This document shows positions 25,187-32,761 of a stretch of DNA of 64,000 bases, one piece after another (positions within the stretch are counted from its first letter, which is position 1; every line of letters starts with the position of its first letter). The notes beneath the pieces were generated by a model, which ran no database searches, was not told the DNA's origin, and saw only the letters and a program-made list of their open reading frames with translations. This DNA comes from Phytopseudomonas argentinensis. GTDB lineage: Bacteria > Pseudomonadota > Gammaproteobacteria > Pseudomonadales > Pseudomonadaceae. The stretch is taken from NCBI RefSeq assembly GCF_900113905.1, contig NZ_FORC01000002.1, positions 792,772 to 856,771 on the forward strand, given 5' to 3'. A program made the translations under genes and the position numbers.

Positions 25187-26695
25187 GTGCACATCCTGAT
25201 CTGCAGCGATGAATTCCCTCAACTGGTAACGCTACTCGCGCCTCTGGGCGCCACCTGCCAGCCCTGCGAGAGTCTTGCAGATACCCTTGCCGCGCTGGCC
25301 GAGGGCGTCGATGCCCTGCTGCTCGCCGAGCAGGCGCTCGATGGTCAGTGCCAAGCGCTGCGCACAAGGCTGGTGCAATCCAGCGTTCCCATCCTGCTAT
25401 TGGGCGCAGCCAGCCCCGGACGGCTTTCGCCGCTGGCTGGACGGCGCAGAACCCTGGTGGTGGAGCGGCCATTCACGTCGCGCTCGCTGTGCAGCTCGCT
25501 GCTGACCTTGCTCGACCGCACGCCTGCCAAGAGCGCCGAGCTGCGCTCGCGTGAAGAGGAGTTGGCGCTGCAGCAAAGCCAGCGTATGGATGCGGTCGAA
25601 TCGGTGATCGACGGCGTCGCCCATGACTTCAACAATATGCTCACGGGGGTTATCGGCGCCCTGGATATCATGAAACGCCACGTCCTATCCGGGCGTTTCG
25701 ATGACTTGCCGCGTTTCATCGAGGCGGCGAGCATTTCCGCCGACCGCGCCGCCGCCCTGACCCAGCGCTTGCTGACATTTTCCCATCGCCAGCCCCTGGT
25801 GGCGCAGCCTAATGAAATGGGGCCGCTGCTGGCGTCACTGGAGGGGCTGATCAGACGGTCGATAGGCGAGCGCATCGAATTGCGCGGCGATTATCGGCAC
25901 GCAAGCGTGCGGGTGCTGGCCGATACCCGGCAGCTGGAAAGCGCCATTCTCAACCTGGCCATCAATGCCCGTGACGCCATGCCCGAGGGCGGCCAGATCG
26001 GCCTGCATACATCGCTCGTCGACCTGCTGGCGGAGAATCGGGCGGCCTTGCCGGACCTGCAGCCGGGCCGTTACCTGCTGATTGCATTGTCGGATACCGG
26101 CCGCGGTATGAATGATGCAACCCTGGAGCGGGTCTTCGATCCGTTCTTCACCACCAAATCGATCGGCCAGGGCAGCGGCCTGGGGCTGTCCATGGTGCAT
26201 GGCTTCGCGCGCCAGAGTGGCGGGCAGGTGACGATTCACAGCGAGCCGGCGATCGGCACCACGGTGCGTCTCTATCTGCCCATCGTCGACGAACCTGGCG
26301 GCGCCGCCTGGCAGGAGCCGGGCGAGGCGCCACGCGCGCAATCGCGCATCCTGCTGGTGGTGAGCGATTCATCGGTATGCCTGCTGGTCGGTGAGGTGGC
26401 GGGCAAGCGTGGCGATGAGCTGGTCAACGCCGCCGACCCGCATGCGGCGCTCGACCTGCTGGGCCGCGAGGCATTCGACCTGTTGATTGCCGACGTCAGC
26501 CTGCCGGGGGGCAGCGGCGCGCAGTTGGCAGCCGCGGCACTGGTGCAGCGGCCCGCGTTGTCCGTGCTGCTGGTCGTCGCGCCTGCCGATGTCGGGCCGC
26601 CAGCTTCGGTTGCGCCGCTCAGGCACATCGCTAAGCCATTCTCCTTGCGCGAGCTGAGCCAGACCCTGGACGACCTGCTGCCCGCGCGCGGCTGA
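25187..26695 (+). CDS. Hybrid sensor histidine kinase with degenerate N-terminal and partial C-terminal receivers
   Basis: A 502-residue soluble protein from GTG 25187 (GAGG nine bases upstream); an upstream frame to 25151 has no such support. Residues 1-115 look like a receiver fold that lost its acidic pocket (VHILICSDEF start; LLLAEQALDG where the phospho-Asp should be). The DHp has H146 in GVAHDFNNML. The HATPase shows NLAINARDAM, SDTGRGMND, FDPFFTTK and GQGSGLGLSMVHGF. The C-terminal receiver keeps D436 (LLIADVSLPGG) and K483 (IAKPFSLREL), but its first acidic pair is only S-D (ILLVVSDSSV). It may exchange phosphate with the lone receiver or the PAS kinase. No membrane segment is seen. 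Confidence 0.9.
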   Translation: MHILICSDEFPQLVTLLAPLGATCQPCESLADTLAALAEGVDALLLAEQALDGQCQALRTRLVQSSVPILLLGAASPGRLSPLAGRRRTLVVERPFTSRSLCSSLLTLLDRTPAKSAELRSREEELALQQSQRMDAVESVIDGVAHDFNNMLTGVIGALDIMKRHVLSGRFDDLPRFIEAASISADRAAALTQRLLTFSHRQPLVAQPNEMGPLLASLEGLIRRSIGERIELRGDYRHASVRVLADTRQLESAILNLAINARDAMPEGGQIGLHTSLVDLLAENRAALPDLQPGRYLLIALSDTGRGMNDATLERVFDPFFTTKSIGQGSGLGLSMVHGFARQSGGQVTIHSEPAIGTTVRLYLPIVDEPGGAAWQEPGEAPRAQSRILLVVSDSSVCLLVGEVAGKRGDELVNAADPHAALDLLGREAFDLLIADVSLPGGSGAQLAAAALVQRPALSVLLVVAPADVGPPASVAPLRHIAKPFSLRELSQTLDDLLPARG

Positions 26696-26761
26696 TGGCT
26701 GGGGCCGGCGCCGTCGGGGTTCCCGGGAGCCGCTCTGGGGCCTGGCGCCAGCGCGTTACTG

Positions 26762-26792
26762 CGCAGCGAAGCGGCGCTGCGGCAACTTTTTT
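26762..26792 (+). terminator. Candidate terminator of the KaiC signalling cluster
   Basis: CGCAGCG (26762-26768) pairs with CGCTGCG (26775-26781) around a 6-nt loop, followed after five bases by six T residues. The stem is short and the T-run displaced, so support is moderate. Confidence 0.45.
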
Positions 26793-27147
26793 CACGCAAA
26801 GCATGCCGATGCGGAATCAAAGCGTTGCTCCGTAGTCCTAAACCCTGACAACGAATAGCGGCACCCCAGAAAGCCGCCTCCAAGCCCCGTGATACACCGG
26901 GTTGGATGTCCAACCGTTGCAGCACCAGATGCCGTTTTTCAGCCTGCGCTCGATGCCGAGAGCAGGTGCGATGCGGTGGGTTGCCAAAGGAAGGGATGCT
27001 GCTGTCTGCGCTGCCTCGACGAGCATTCGCTGGCGTGCAGATGCGTGCGGTTGGGCTGATAACTGCCAGCGTCCATCAACTGAGTGTCGCCGTACCGTTA
27101 CGGTGATTGTGGGGGAGATATTAACCATTGAACGGTAAACACAGCCT
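26793..27147. other. Intergenic region and probable promoter upstream of the exopolysaccharide plus-strand operon
   Basis: 355 bp without a credible gene. A small hairpin GGTTGG-ATGT-CCAACC lies at 26900-26915. The segment nearest the operon (27100-27147: GTGATTGTGGGGGAGATATTAACC and following) is AT-richer and may hold the promoter, but I cannot assign a sigma-factor consensus. Confidence 0.4.
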
Positions 27148-28257
27148 ATGAAAATGTTGAAGGATTCCCTCAAGAAGGTCTTGCCTCGGGACAGTATCGA
27201 TAACCTCAAGGCCTTGCAGAAGAGACTTGCCATGGGCTGGGTTCGGGCGTTGTCGCGCTCGGCCATGTTGCGGCGTTTTCATTACTCGTTCTTCTCCTCG
27301 GCGTTCGACCGTGAAGCTTACGCGGTAGTGGTCGGTCACCTGCAGCACGAGCAGAACCTCTCTGGCGCCGAGCCGGTGAACTACTTCCTGCGTCGCGCCG
27401 TGCACCGCATCGAGAAGGGCCTGATCATGCAGCCGCGGCGCCAGGTGTTCGCCCTCGACTACATCAACGATACGGTCGACAGCTACATCGCTTCGCTCAA
27501 CGGCAACGTGGATCGCGACGAGGTCAGCTGGGCCCACGATGTACTCGCCGAATACTTCGCCGTTACCGGCGACCACCCGGTGCTCAATCGTGCCCGCGAA
27601 AAGTTCGCCCGTTTCGAACGCCCCAGCGGCTCGCCGGAGAGCCTGCGCCACCCGGATGCCGAGCGCGTGCCGTTCGCGGCCGACATGAGCGTGCCCAGCG
27701 TCGACTACACCGCCATGCGCCAGCTGGCCATGAAGCGCCGCTCGGTGCGCTGGTATCAGCAGGACCGTCCGGTACCGCGCGAGGTGATCGACAAGGCCGT
27801 GGCAGTGGCCGTGCAGTCGCCCAGTGCCTGTAACCGCCAGCCTTATCGCTTCGTGGTGTTCGATGATCCCGCCTCGGTGGCCCAGGCTTCGCGCCTGCCC
27901 ATGGGCGTAGCCGGCTTCGATCACAACTTCCCGGCCATCGTCGCCGTGGTCGGCCGCCTGCGTGCCTACCCGCACGTGCGTGATCGTCATGTGATCTATA
28001 TCGACGGCGCGCTGGCGGCAATGTCCTTCATGTTCGCCCTGGAGACCCAGGGTGTGTCGTCCTGCTCGATCAACTGGCCGGACATTCCCGAACGTGAAGA
28101 GGCCGCGGCCAAGCTGCTCAAGCTCGACCCGGACGAGCGCATCGTCATGTTCATTTCCCTAGGCTATGCCGCCGACACCGGTCTGGTGCCGTATTCGCAG
28201 AAGCTCTCGCTGGAGGAAGCCCGCAGCTATATGCGCCTGGAGTCGCCCGCTCGATGA
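27148..28257 (+). CDS. Nitroreductase-family protein of the exopolysaccharide locus
   Basis: A 369-residue protein. The C-terminal half (about 185-369) is a nitroreductase-fold FMN domain: MRQLAMKRRSVRWYQQDRPV, VAVQSPSACNRQPYRFVVFD, YIDGALAAMSFMFALETQGV and LDPDERIVMFISLGYA. The N-terminal 180 residues are an extension of unclear fold (basic MKMLKDSLKKVLPRDSIDNL, then VNYFLRRAVHRIEKGLIMQP). Its stop overlaps the flippase start (ATGA, 28254-28257), so the two are coupled. Its presence with a flippase and a pyruvyl transferase implies a role in polymer synthesis or modification, perhaps a redox step on a substituent; the reaction is not known to me. Confidence 0.85.
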   Translation: MKMLKDSLKKVLPRDSIDNLKALQKRLAMGWVRALSRSAMLRRFHYSFFSSAFDREAYAVVVGHLQHEQNLSGAEPVNYFLRRAVHRIEKGLIMQPRRQVFALDYINDTVDSYIASLNGNVDRDEVSWAHDVLAEYFAVTGDHPVLNRAREKFARFERPSGSPESLRHPDAERVPFAADMSVPSVDYTAMRQLAMKRRSVRWYQQDRPVPREVIDKAVAVAVQSPSACNRQPYRFVVFDDPASVAQASRLPMGVAGFDHNFPAIVAVVGRLRAYPHVRDRHVIYIDGALAAMSFMFALETQGVSSCSINWPDIPEREEAAAKLLKLDPDERIVMFISLGYAADTGLVPYSQKLSLEEARSYMRLESPAR

Positions 28258-29570
28258 GTGCCTCGCGTGTCCAGGAGGGCATGAAGTACCTCCTCAATTC
28301 CGGCTGGATGCTGGCCGAGAAATTCCTCATGCTGGCCATTGGCCTGGCCACCACCGTGGTGCTGGCGCGCTACCTGGGCCCCGAGGATTTCGGTTACCTG
28401 AACTACGCGCTGGCGCTGCTGGGCTTGCTCAGTATCGTCGTGCACCTGGGGCTCACCGGCCTGGTGGTCAAGGAACTGCGCAGCAACCCGGACAACGAAG
28501 ACCAGATCCTCTCCACGGTATTCGTGATCAAGGTTGGCTGCTCGGTGATCGCCTTCGCGATCATGATGAGCACCTACCTGTTTGGTAACGACCAGAACTT
28601 CCTGGTGCTGCTGTTCACTGCTCTGGCGCTGTTCTTCACCCCGTTCGAAATGCTCATCGACTGGTTCCAGGCGCGGGTGCAGGCCAAGTACGCGGCGGTG
28701 GCCGGTTTCGTTGGCCAGCTCGGTGGCAACGGCTTGAAGATGATCCTGGCCATCGCCGGTGCCGGCCTGGTGTATATCGCGCTGGCCCATGTGGTGGTGG
28801 TGATGGTCACCTCGGCGATCCTGGTCTGCTACGCGGTGATGCTCAAGCGCGATTTCCGCTTCGACTTTTCCTGGCCATTGGGCAAGACGCTGCTCAAGAA
28901 GAGCTTCCTCATCTTCCTGGGCTCGCTGTCGGCGGTGATCTACCTCAAGGTCGACCAGATCATGCTGCAGTACATGCTCGGCGAGTACGCCGTGGGGGTG
29001 TATTCGGCGGCGTCGCGGCTGTCCGAGGCCTGGTACCTGATCCCGACCATTCTCATGGCGTCGGTCTTCCCGAAGATGATCGACCTGCACAAGAGCGACA
29101 CCGCCGGCTACAACCGCTTCATGCAGGTGGCACTGGACGTGTTGTTCTTCATGGCCTTCTCCCTGGCCGTGGTGGTGTTCTTCCTCTCCGACTGGATCGT
29201 GCATGTGCTCTACGGTGCCCAGTACGTCGATGCCGGCCCGGTGCTGGCGATCCACATCTTCGCCGCGACCTTCGTGTTCATGCGCGCGCTGTTCAGCAAG
29301 TGGATCATCATCGAGGAGGCCTTCATCTTTTCCCTGGTCACCCAGGGCCTCGGCGCGCTGAGCAACATCGTGCTCAATTACTACCTCATCCAGAGCCACG
29401 GTGTGGTCGGCTCGGCCTGGGCGACGCTGATTTCCTATTCCATCGCCGGCTACGTGAGCTTGCTGCTGTCACGCAAGACACGGCCGCTGTTCATCATGAT
29501 GACCAAGAGTATTTGCCTGCACGTGTTCATTAGCGTGCCCCAGTTGATTCGTGAATTCAGGAGAAGGTGA
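28254..29570 (+). CDS. wzx: Wzx-type oligosaccharide flippase (first of two)
   Basis: A 438-residue MOP/PST-superfamily membrane protein with about 12-14 hydrophobic segments. The start SGWMLAEKFLMLAIGLATTV and YLGPEDFGYLNYALALLGLL is the polysaccharide-transporter hallmark; KVDQIMLQYMLGEYAVGVYSAASRLSEAWY follows in mid-protein. It moves undecaprenyl-PP-linked repeat units across the inner membrane. It is translationally coupled to the nitroreductase-like gene and followed 1 bp later by the pyruvyl transferase. It differs strongly from the minus-strand flippase at 40892-42256. Confidence 0.92.
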   Translation: MSASRVQEGMKYLLNSGWMLAEKFLMLAIGLATTVVLARYLGPEDFGYLNYALALLGLLSIVVHLGLTGLVVKELRSNPDNEDQILSTVFVIKVGCSVIAFAIMMSTYLFGNDQNFLVLLFTALALFFTPFEMLIDWFQARVQAKYAAVAGFVGQLGGNGLKMILAIAGAGLVYIALAHVVVVMVTSAILVCYAVMLKRDFRFDFSWPLGKTLLKKSFLIFLGSLSAVIYLKVDQIMLQYMLGEYAVGVYSAASRLSEAWYLIPTILMASVFPKMIDLHKSDTAGYNRFMQVALDVLFFMAFSLAVVVFFLSDWIVHVLYGAQYVDAGPVLAIHIFAATFVFMRALFSKWIIIEEAFIFSLVTQGLGALSNIVLNYYLIQSHGVVGSAWATLISYSIAGYVSLLLSRKTRPLFIMMTKSICLHVFISVPQLIREFRRR

Positions 29571-29571
29571 T

Positions 29572-30765
29572 ATGTACGTCGAGATTCGCAAGGCCGGTTT
29601 CGTCAACAAGGGGGCTGCCCTGATGCTGCATGCCGCCCTGCAGCAAGTGCGCAAGAACCTGCCGGCTGCCAAGGTGGTGATGGAACCCGGTCGGGCCAAG
29701 AGCCCTTATCCTTATTTCAACCGTGCGTCCCTGGGGCTGTACCAGAAGGCCTGGTTGTGGCGCAAAGGTATCCCGTTCGGTGACCTGGCGGCGGTGGTAC
29801 CGGCCGGTATCCGCGAGCAGTACGGCATCGTGCTCGACAAGGAAATCAACGTGGTGCTGGACGCTGCCGGCTTCGCCTACAGCGACCAGTGGGGCCCGGA
29901 CCTGTCGGAGGAGCTGGCACGTTCCAGCAAGCGCTGGAAGAAGCAGGGTTCCAAGGTGATTCTGCTGCCCCAGGCGTTCGGGCCGTTCCGCGACCCGCGC
30001 AGCCGTGAAGCGGTGAAGGCGTTCGTCGACAATTGCGACCTGATCTTCGCCCGCGAGCAGATCTCCTACGACTACCTCACCGAGATCGTCGGCGAGCGCG
30101 ACAACATCAAGATCGCTCCGGACTTCACCAACCTGATGTCCGGGCCGGTGCCGGACTATTTCGATCCTGAAATCCATCAGATCTGCCTGGTGCCCAACTG
30201 CCGCATGCTCGACAAGACCGACGACAGCATCGCCAAGGGCTATGCACCGTTCCTGGAGCGTGCTGCTAAGGCACTGGTAGAGCGTGGCGCCAAACCGTTC
30301 CTGCTGATCCACGAAGGCGAGGGCGATGCGCGCCTGGCCGAACAGGTTTCCAAGGCGGTAGGCGGCCTGCCGATCCTGCGCGAGACCGACCCGCTGGCCA
30401 TCAAGGGCATCCTCGGCGCCTGCCGCGGTACCCTGGGCAGCCGCTTCCACGGCCTGGTCAGTGCGCTGTCCCAGGGTGTGCCGTCGCTGGCCACCGGCTG
30501 GAGCCACAAGTACCAGATGCTGTTCGCCGACTACGGTTTCTCCGAAGGCGTGCTGAACATCAACCTGAGCGATGAAGAGCTCAATCGCGCGCTCGACAAC
30601 CTTACCGATCCGGTGCAGATGCAGGCGCTGTCCGCGCGCCTGAACGCCCATTCTGCCGAGCTGAAGGGCCGCACCCAGGCCATGTGGAACGAGGTGTTCG
30701 CGCTGATCGAGCAGGGCCGCAACGTACGCAGCGAGAAGCCGGTTGCGGTGGCAGCAGGGCGTTAA
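29572..30765 (+). CDS. Polysaccharide pyruvyl transferase family protein
   Basis: A 397-residue cytoplasmic enzyme that transfers pyruvate from PEP to form a ketal on a sugar of the repeat unit. Family marks: IRKAGFVNKGAALMLHAALQ at the start, SDQWGPDLSEELARSSKRWK, LLPQAFGPFRDPRSREAVKA, and the C-terminal GSRFHGLVSALSQGVPSLAT with the conserved RFH. AGGAGAAGG just upstream selects ATG 29572 over the GTG at 29551. It ends the plus-strand operon, 6 bp before a terminator-like hairpin. Pyruvylation makes the polymer acidic. Confidence 0.9.
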   Translation: MYVEIRKAGFVNKGAALMLHAALQQVRKNLPAAKVVMEPGRAKSPYPYFNRASLGLYQKAWLWRKGIPFGDLAAVVPAGIREQYGIVLDKEINVVLDAAGFAYSDQWGPDLSEELARSSKRWKKQGSKVILLPQAFGPFRDPRSREAVKAFVDNCDLIFAREQISYDYLTEIVGERDNIKIAPDFTNLMSGPVPDYFDPEIHQICLVPNCRMLDKTDDSIAKGYAPFLERAAKALVERGAKPFLLIHEGEGDARLAEQVSKAVGGLPILRETDPLAIKGILGACRGTLGSRFHGLVSALSQGVPSLATGWSHKYQMLFADYGFSEGVLNINLSDEELNRALDNLTDPVQMQALSARLNAHSAELKGRTQAMWNEVFALIEQGRNVRSEKPVAVAAGR

Positions 30766-30771
30766 ACGGGC

Positions 30772-30804
30772 AAGGGCGATGCAGCCTCCGCTGCCTCGCC
30801 TTTT
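30772..30804 (+). terminator. Terminator of the plus-strand exopolysaccharide operon
   Basis: AAGGGCGATGCAGC (30772-30785), loop, then GCTGCCTCGCCTTTT (30790-30804): an interrupted 12-bp stem ending in four T residues, directly after the pyruvyl transferase stop. Confidence 0.7.
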
Positions 30805-30917
30805 CCAGCGTGCCAGATAAAGGTTCTTCGCTCTGTTGGGAAGCGCCTGGTTGATACCGGACTGGCAAGTTTGTGTGCGTATCACTTACTGGCTTCGCAC
30901 TATCCATTACCGCGTCT

Positions 30918-31175
30918 GCTGAACCTTTGGGTTGCGCCCCTTACGGGCGCCACACCTTTCTTGCTTGCCCAAGAAAGGTGTGCCAAAGAAGGGCACCCCG
31001 ACATCCGGGTTTCGCTGCGCGAAACTCCCCTCGCTCCGGCGCCGCTCCGGGGGCCGGCTTACATGGGCCATCCCTGGCCCATTAAGCCTCTCGCCGCGTC
31101 CATGCGGCTCGTCCCCCTACGCACCACCTCCACTCGGCCTCCTGACGGGACCGGAGCGCGAGCCTGCAAGATTTC
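30918..31175 (+). repeat. Structured intergenic repeat, copy 4
   Basis: Stem I ACACCTTTCTTG (30952-30963) with CAAGAAAGGTGT (30970-30981), perfect 12 bp. Stem II GTTTCGC/GCGAAAC (31009-31025), which replaces CCCCGGC/GCCGGGG of copy 2. Stem III ATGGGCCA/TGGCCCAT (31063-31082). Stem IV CCGCGT/ATGCGG (31094-31107, one G-T pair). The tail carries GGCCTCCTGACGGG. Confidence 0.8.
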
Positions 31176-31239
31176 CACGGGCTCAAGCTCGGCGGGGTCT
31201 GTTTTTGCTTTTGCTCTTGAGCTGCGATCGAACAGATGA

Positions 31240-31570
31240 CGCACAAGCCCCCTCAGGAGGCCGAGTGGAATCGCCACGTAAAGGGCCGGGCGGGTAGCCA
31301 TGAGCGACATGGATGTCGCGAGAGCTGCGATGGCCGGGGCCGCCTAAGCAGGGATAGCCCTTCGCAGCGTGCCCCTGAAGTGGTGATGGAGCGAGGGAAT
31401 CCCGGCGCAGCAGGGCGGGGGCGCCTAGCCCGTATGTAGGGGTGTGTTTCTTTGCTTACTTTCTTTGCACAAGCAAAGAAACGTAGCGAAGCGCAGTAAC
31501 AGCCACAGGCTGGCCCGAAGGGTGAGCGAAGCGAATCAAGGTGAGGCGCCCGAAAGGGGCGAAACCCATC
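31240..31570 (-). repeat. Structured intergenic repeat, copy 5 (inverted relative to copy 4)
   Basis: Read on the minus strand. Stem IV GCGACAT/ATGTCGC (31304-31319) is identical to copy 1. Stem I is GTTTCTTTGCTT (31446-31457) with AAGCAAAGAAAC (31471-31482), a perfect 12 bp. Stem II is weak. It is the longest copy; its outer flank contains the short hairpin GGCGCCCGAAAGGGGCG. Confidence 0.75.
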
Positions 31571-31675
31571 CGGCCAGGCGGCGGGATAACGGAAAGTGCC
31601 AAGCCATCGGCAACGACCATTTACTTGCCAGTCCAGTGCCAAGGCTAACTTTTCTGAAACTCCGCGAAGCACAAA

Positions 31676-31710
31676 AACCGCCCGGGCGATCACTCGTCCG
31701 GGCGTTTTAG
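31676..31710. terminator. Bidirectional terminator between element B and the minus-strand exopolysaccharide genes
   Basis: CGCCCGG and CCGGGCG form a stem around 31680-31704, flanked by A5 on the left and T4 on the right, so U-tracts exist in both directions. It would end the minus-strand operon, whose last gene stops at 31726. Confidence 0.75.
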
Positions 31711-31725
31711 TTCCTGCGGTCGACC

Positions 31726-32520
31726 TCAGGATTTGCGGTTGTAGGCGCCTTGCTCGCTGACGTCGACGTTGCCGTCACGGCCATTGCGCACGATGTAGTA
31801 GAAGAACTGCGGAATGCCGATGACGTAGCGGGCGAACAGCCGGCGCGGCTCCATCAGCAGACGGTAGGCCCACTCCATGCCGATCTTGCGGATCGCCGCC
31901 GGGGCACGGTTGAAGCGCTGGGCGGCAAAGTCGAGGATCGCGCCGCCGCAGATCATCAGCGCCGGACGGCCCAGCTGGCGCTGCAGCCTGACGGCTACCT
32001 CTTCCTGGCGCGGCATGCCCATGCCCATCACGATCAGGGGAATCTTGCCTGGCTCCAGGTGCTGCTGGACGAATTGCAGGTAATCCTCCAGGGGCTGGAA
32101 GCCATCGATGGCATGGAAGCTGCGGCCGCTGAACAAAGCGCTGGCGCCCTGGCTGGTCCAGGGTTCGCAGGTGCCCATGGCGAAAAGCTGATACTGCTCT
32201 CCACGCTCGCTGTGCAGCGCGTGTTCGATCAGCGCGGGGATGAAATCGGTGCCATTGAGGTTGGCACCAGGCTCCAGACCATTGAGCGCACAGGCCAGCT
32301 TGATGCCGATACCGTCACGCAGCAGGTAGTTGACCTGCAGGAAGTGACGGCGGGCACGTTCATCCTGCTGGATGAGGTTGTAACCATGCTGGTTGAGGAA
32401 GCCGACGATAGTCGGTTTCTTCGGGGCGCTCAGCTCATTGAGCAGGGGCGTCACATCATGTTCTTCCAGCAACTTCAGGTTGTGAATGACCGGGTCGTAC
32501 AAGAGTTGAGAAGTTTTCAC
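31726..32520 (-). CDS. WecB/TagA/CpsF-family glycosyltransferase (first of two)
   Basis: A 264-residue glycosyltransferase (GT26). Typical segments: TIVGFLNQHGYNLIQQDERA, LRDGIGIKLACALNG with GTDFIPALIEHA, LIVMGMGMPRQEEVA, ICGGAILDFAAQRFNRAPAA, then the membrane-surface C-terminus MEWAYRLLMEPRRLFARYVI. GTG 32520 has GAGG seven bases upstream and is preferred to ATG 32556. It is the last gene of the minus-strand series, 241 bp after the GDP-mannose gene, and may also have its own promoter. The family transfers N-acetylhexosamines or, in EPS loci, other sugars; the donor is unknown. Confidence 0.88.
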   Translation of the reverse strand: MKTSQLLYDPVIHNLKLLEEHDVTPLLNELSAPKKPTIVGFLNQHGYNLIQQDERARRHFLQVNYLLRDGIGIKLACALNGLEPGANLNGTDFIPALIEHALHSERGEQYQLFAMGTCEPWTSQGASALFSGRSFHAIDGFQPLEDYLQFVQQHLEPGKIPLIVMGMGMPRQEEVAVRLQRQLGRPALMICGGAILDFAAQRFNRAPAAIRKIGMEWAYRLLMEPRRLFARYVIGIPQFFYYIVRNGRDGNVDVSEQGAYNRKS

Positions 32521-32761
32521 GGGCGAGCCTCGTTGTCGGAAAGTTGGGAAAATCATCCGGGGGTTCGTTCACGTGGCGGCGCGCTTTGCTTGTTCTTGTA
32601 AAAGTCCGTTTTGCAGCGAGATTAAAGGCAGTCCTTGCCCCATCGATCGTGAACTGGCAGTGCCATGGGATTGGTGGCGCACCACCGCGTGGTGAGGCTC
32701 GGATGAGCCCCGACGATGATGACCGGGGACGGACGCACGAAGCGCCGCCCCCGGCCGGTTA

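Larger units (their letters stand above)
30853..31640. mobile_element. Composite repeat element B (two structured repeats tail to tail, inverted termini)
   Basis: A 788-bp non-coding unit between convergent genes (pyruvyl transferase and a TagA/CpsF transferase). The left end is GATACCGGACTGGCAAGT (30853-30870). The right end, read on the minus strand, is GGCACTGGACTGGCAAGT (complement of 31623-31640), a near-perfect inverted terminus shared with element A. It contains copy 4 (plus) and copy 5 (minus) of the structured repeat. No credible coding sequence was found in it. Confidence 0.6.

Noticed and set aside
25021..25205. 61-codon frame upstream of the hybrid kinase
   Set aside because: No good ribosome site and it runs through the kinase start in another frame.
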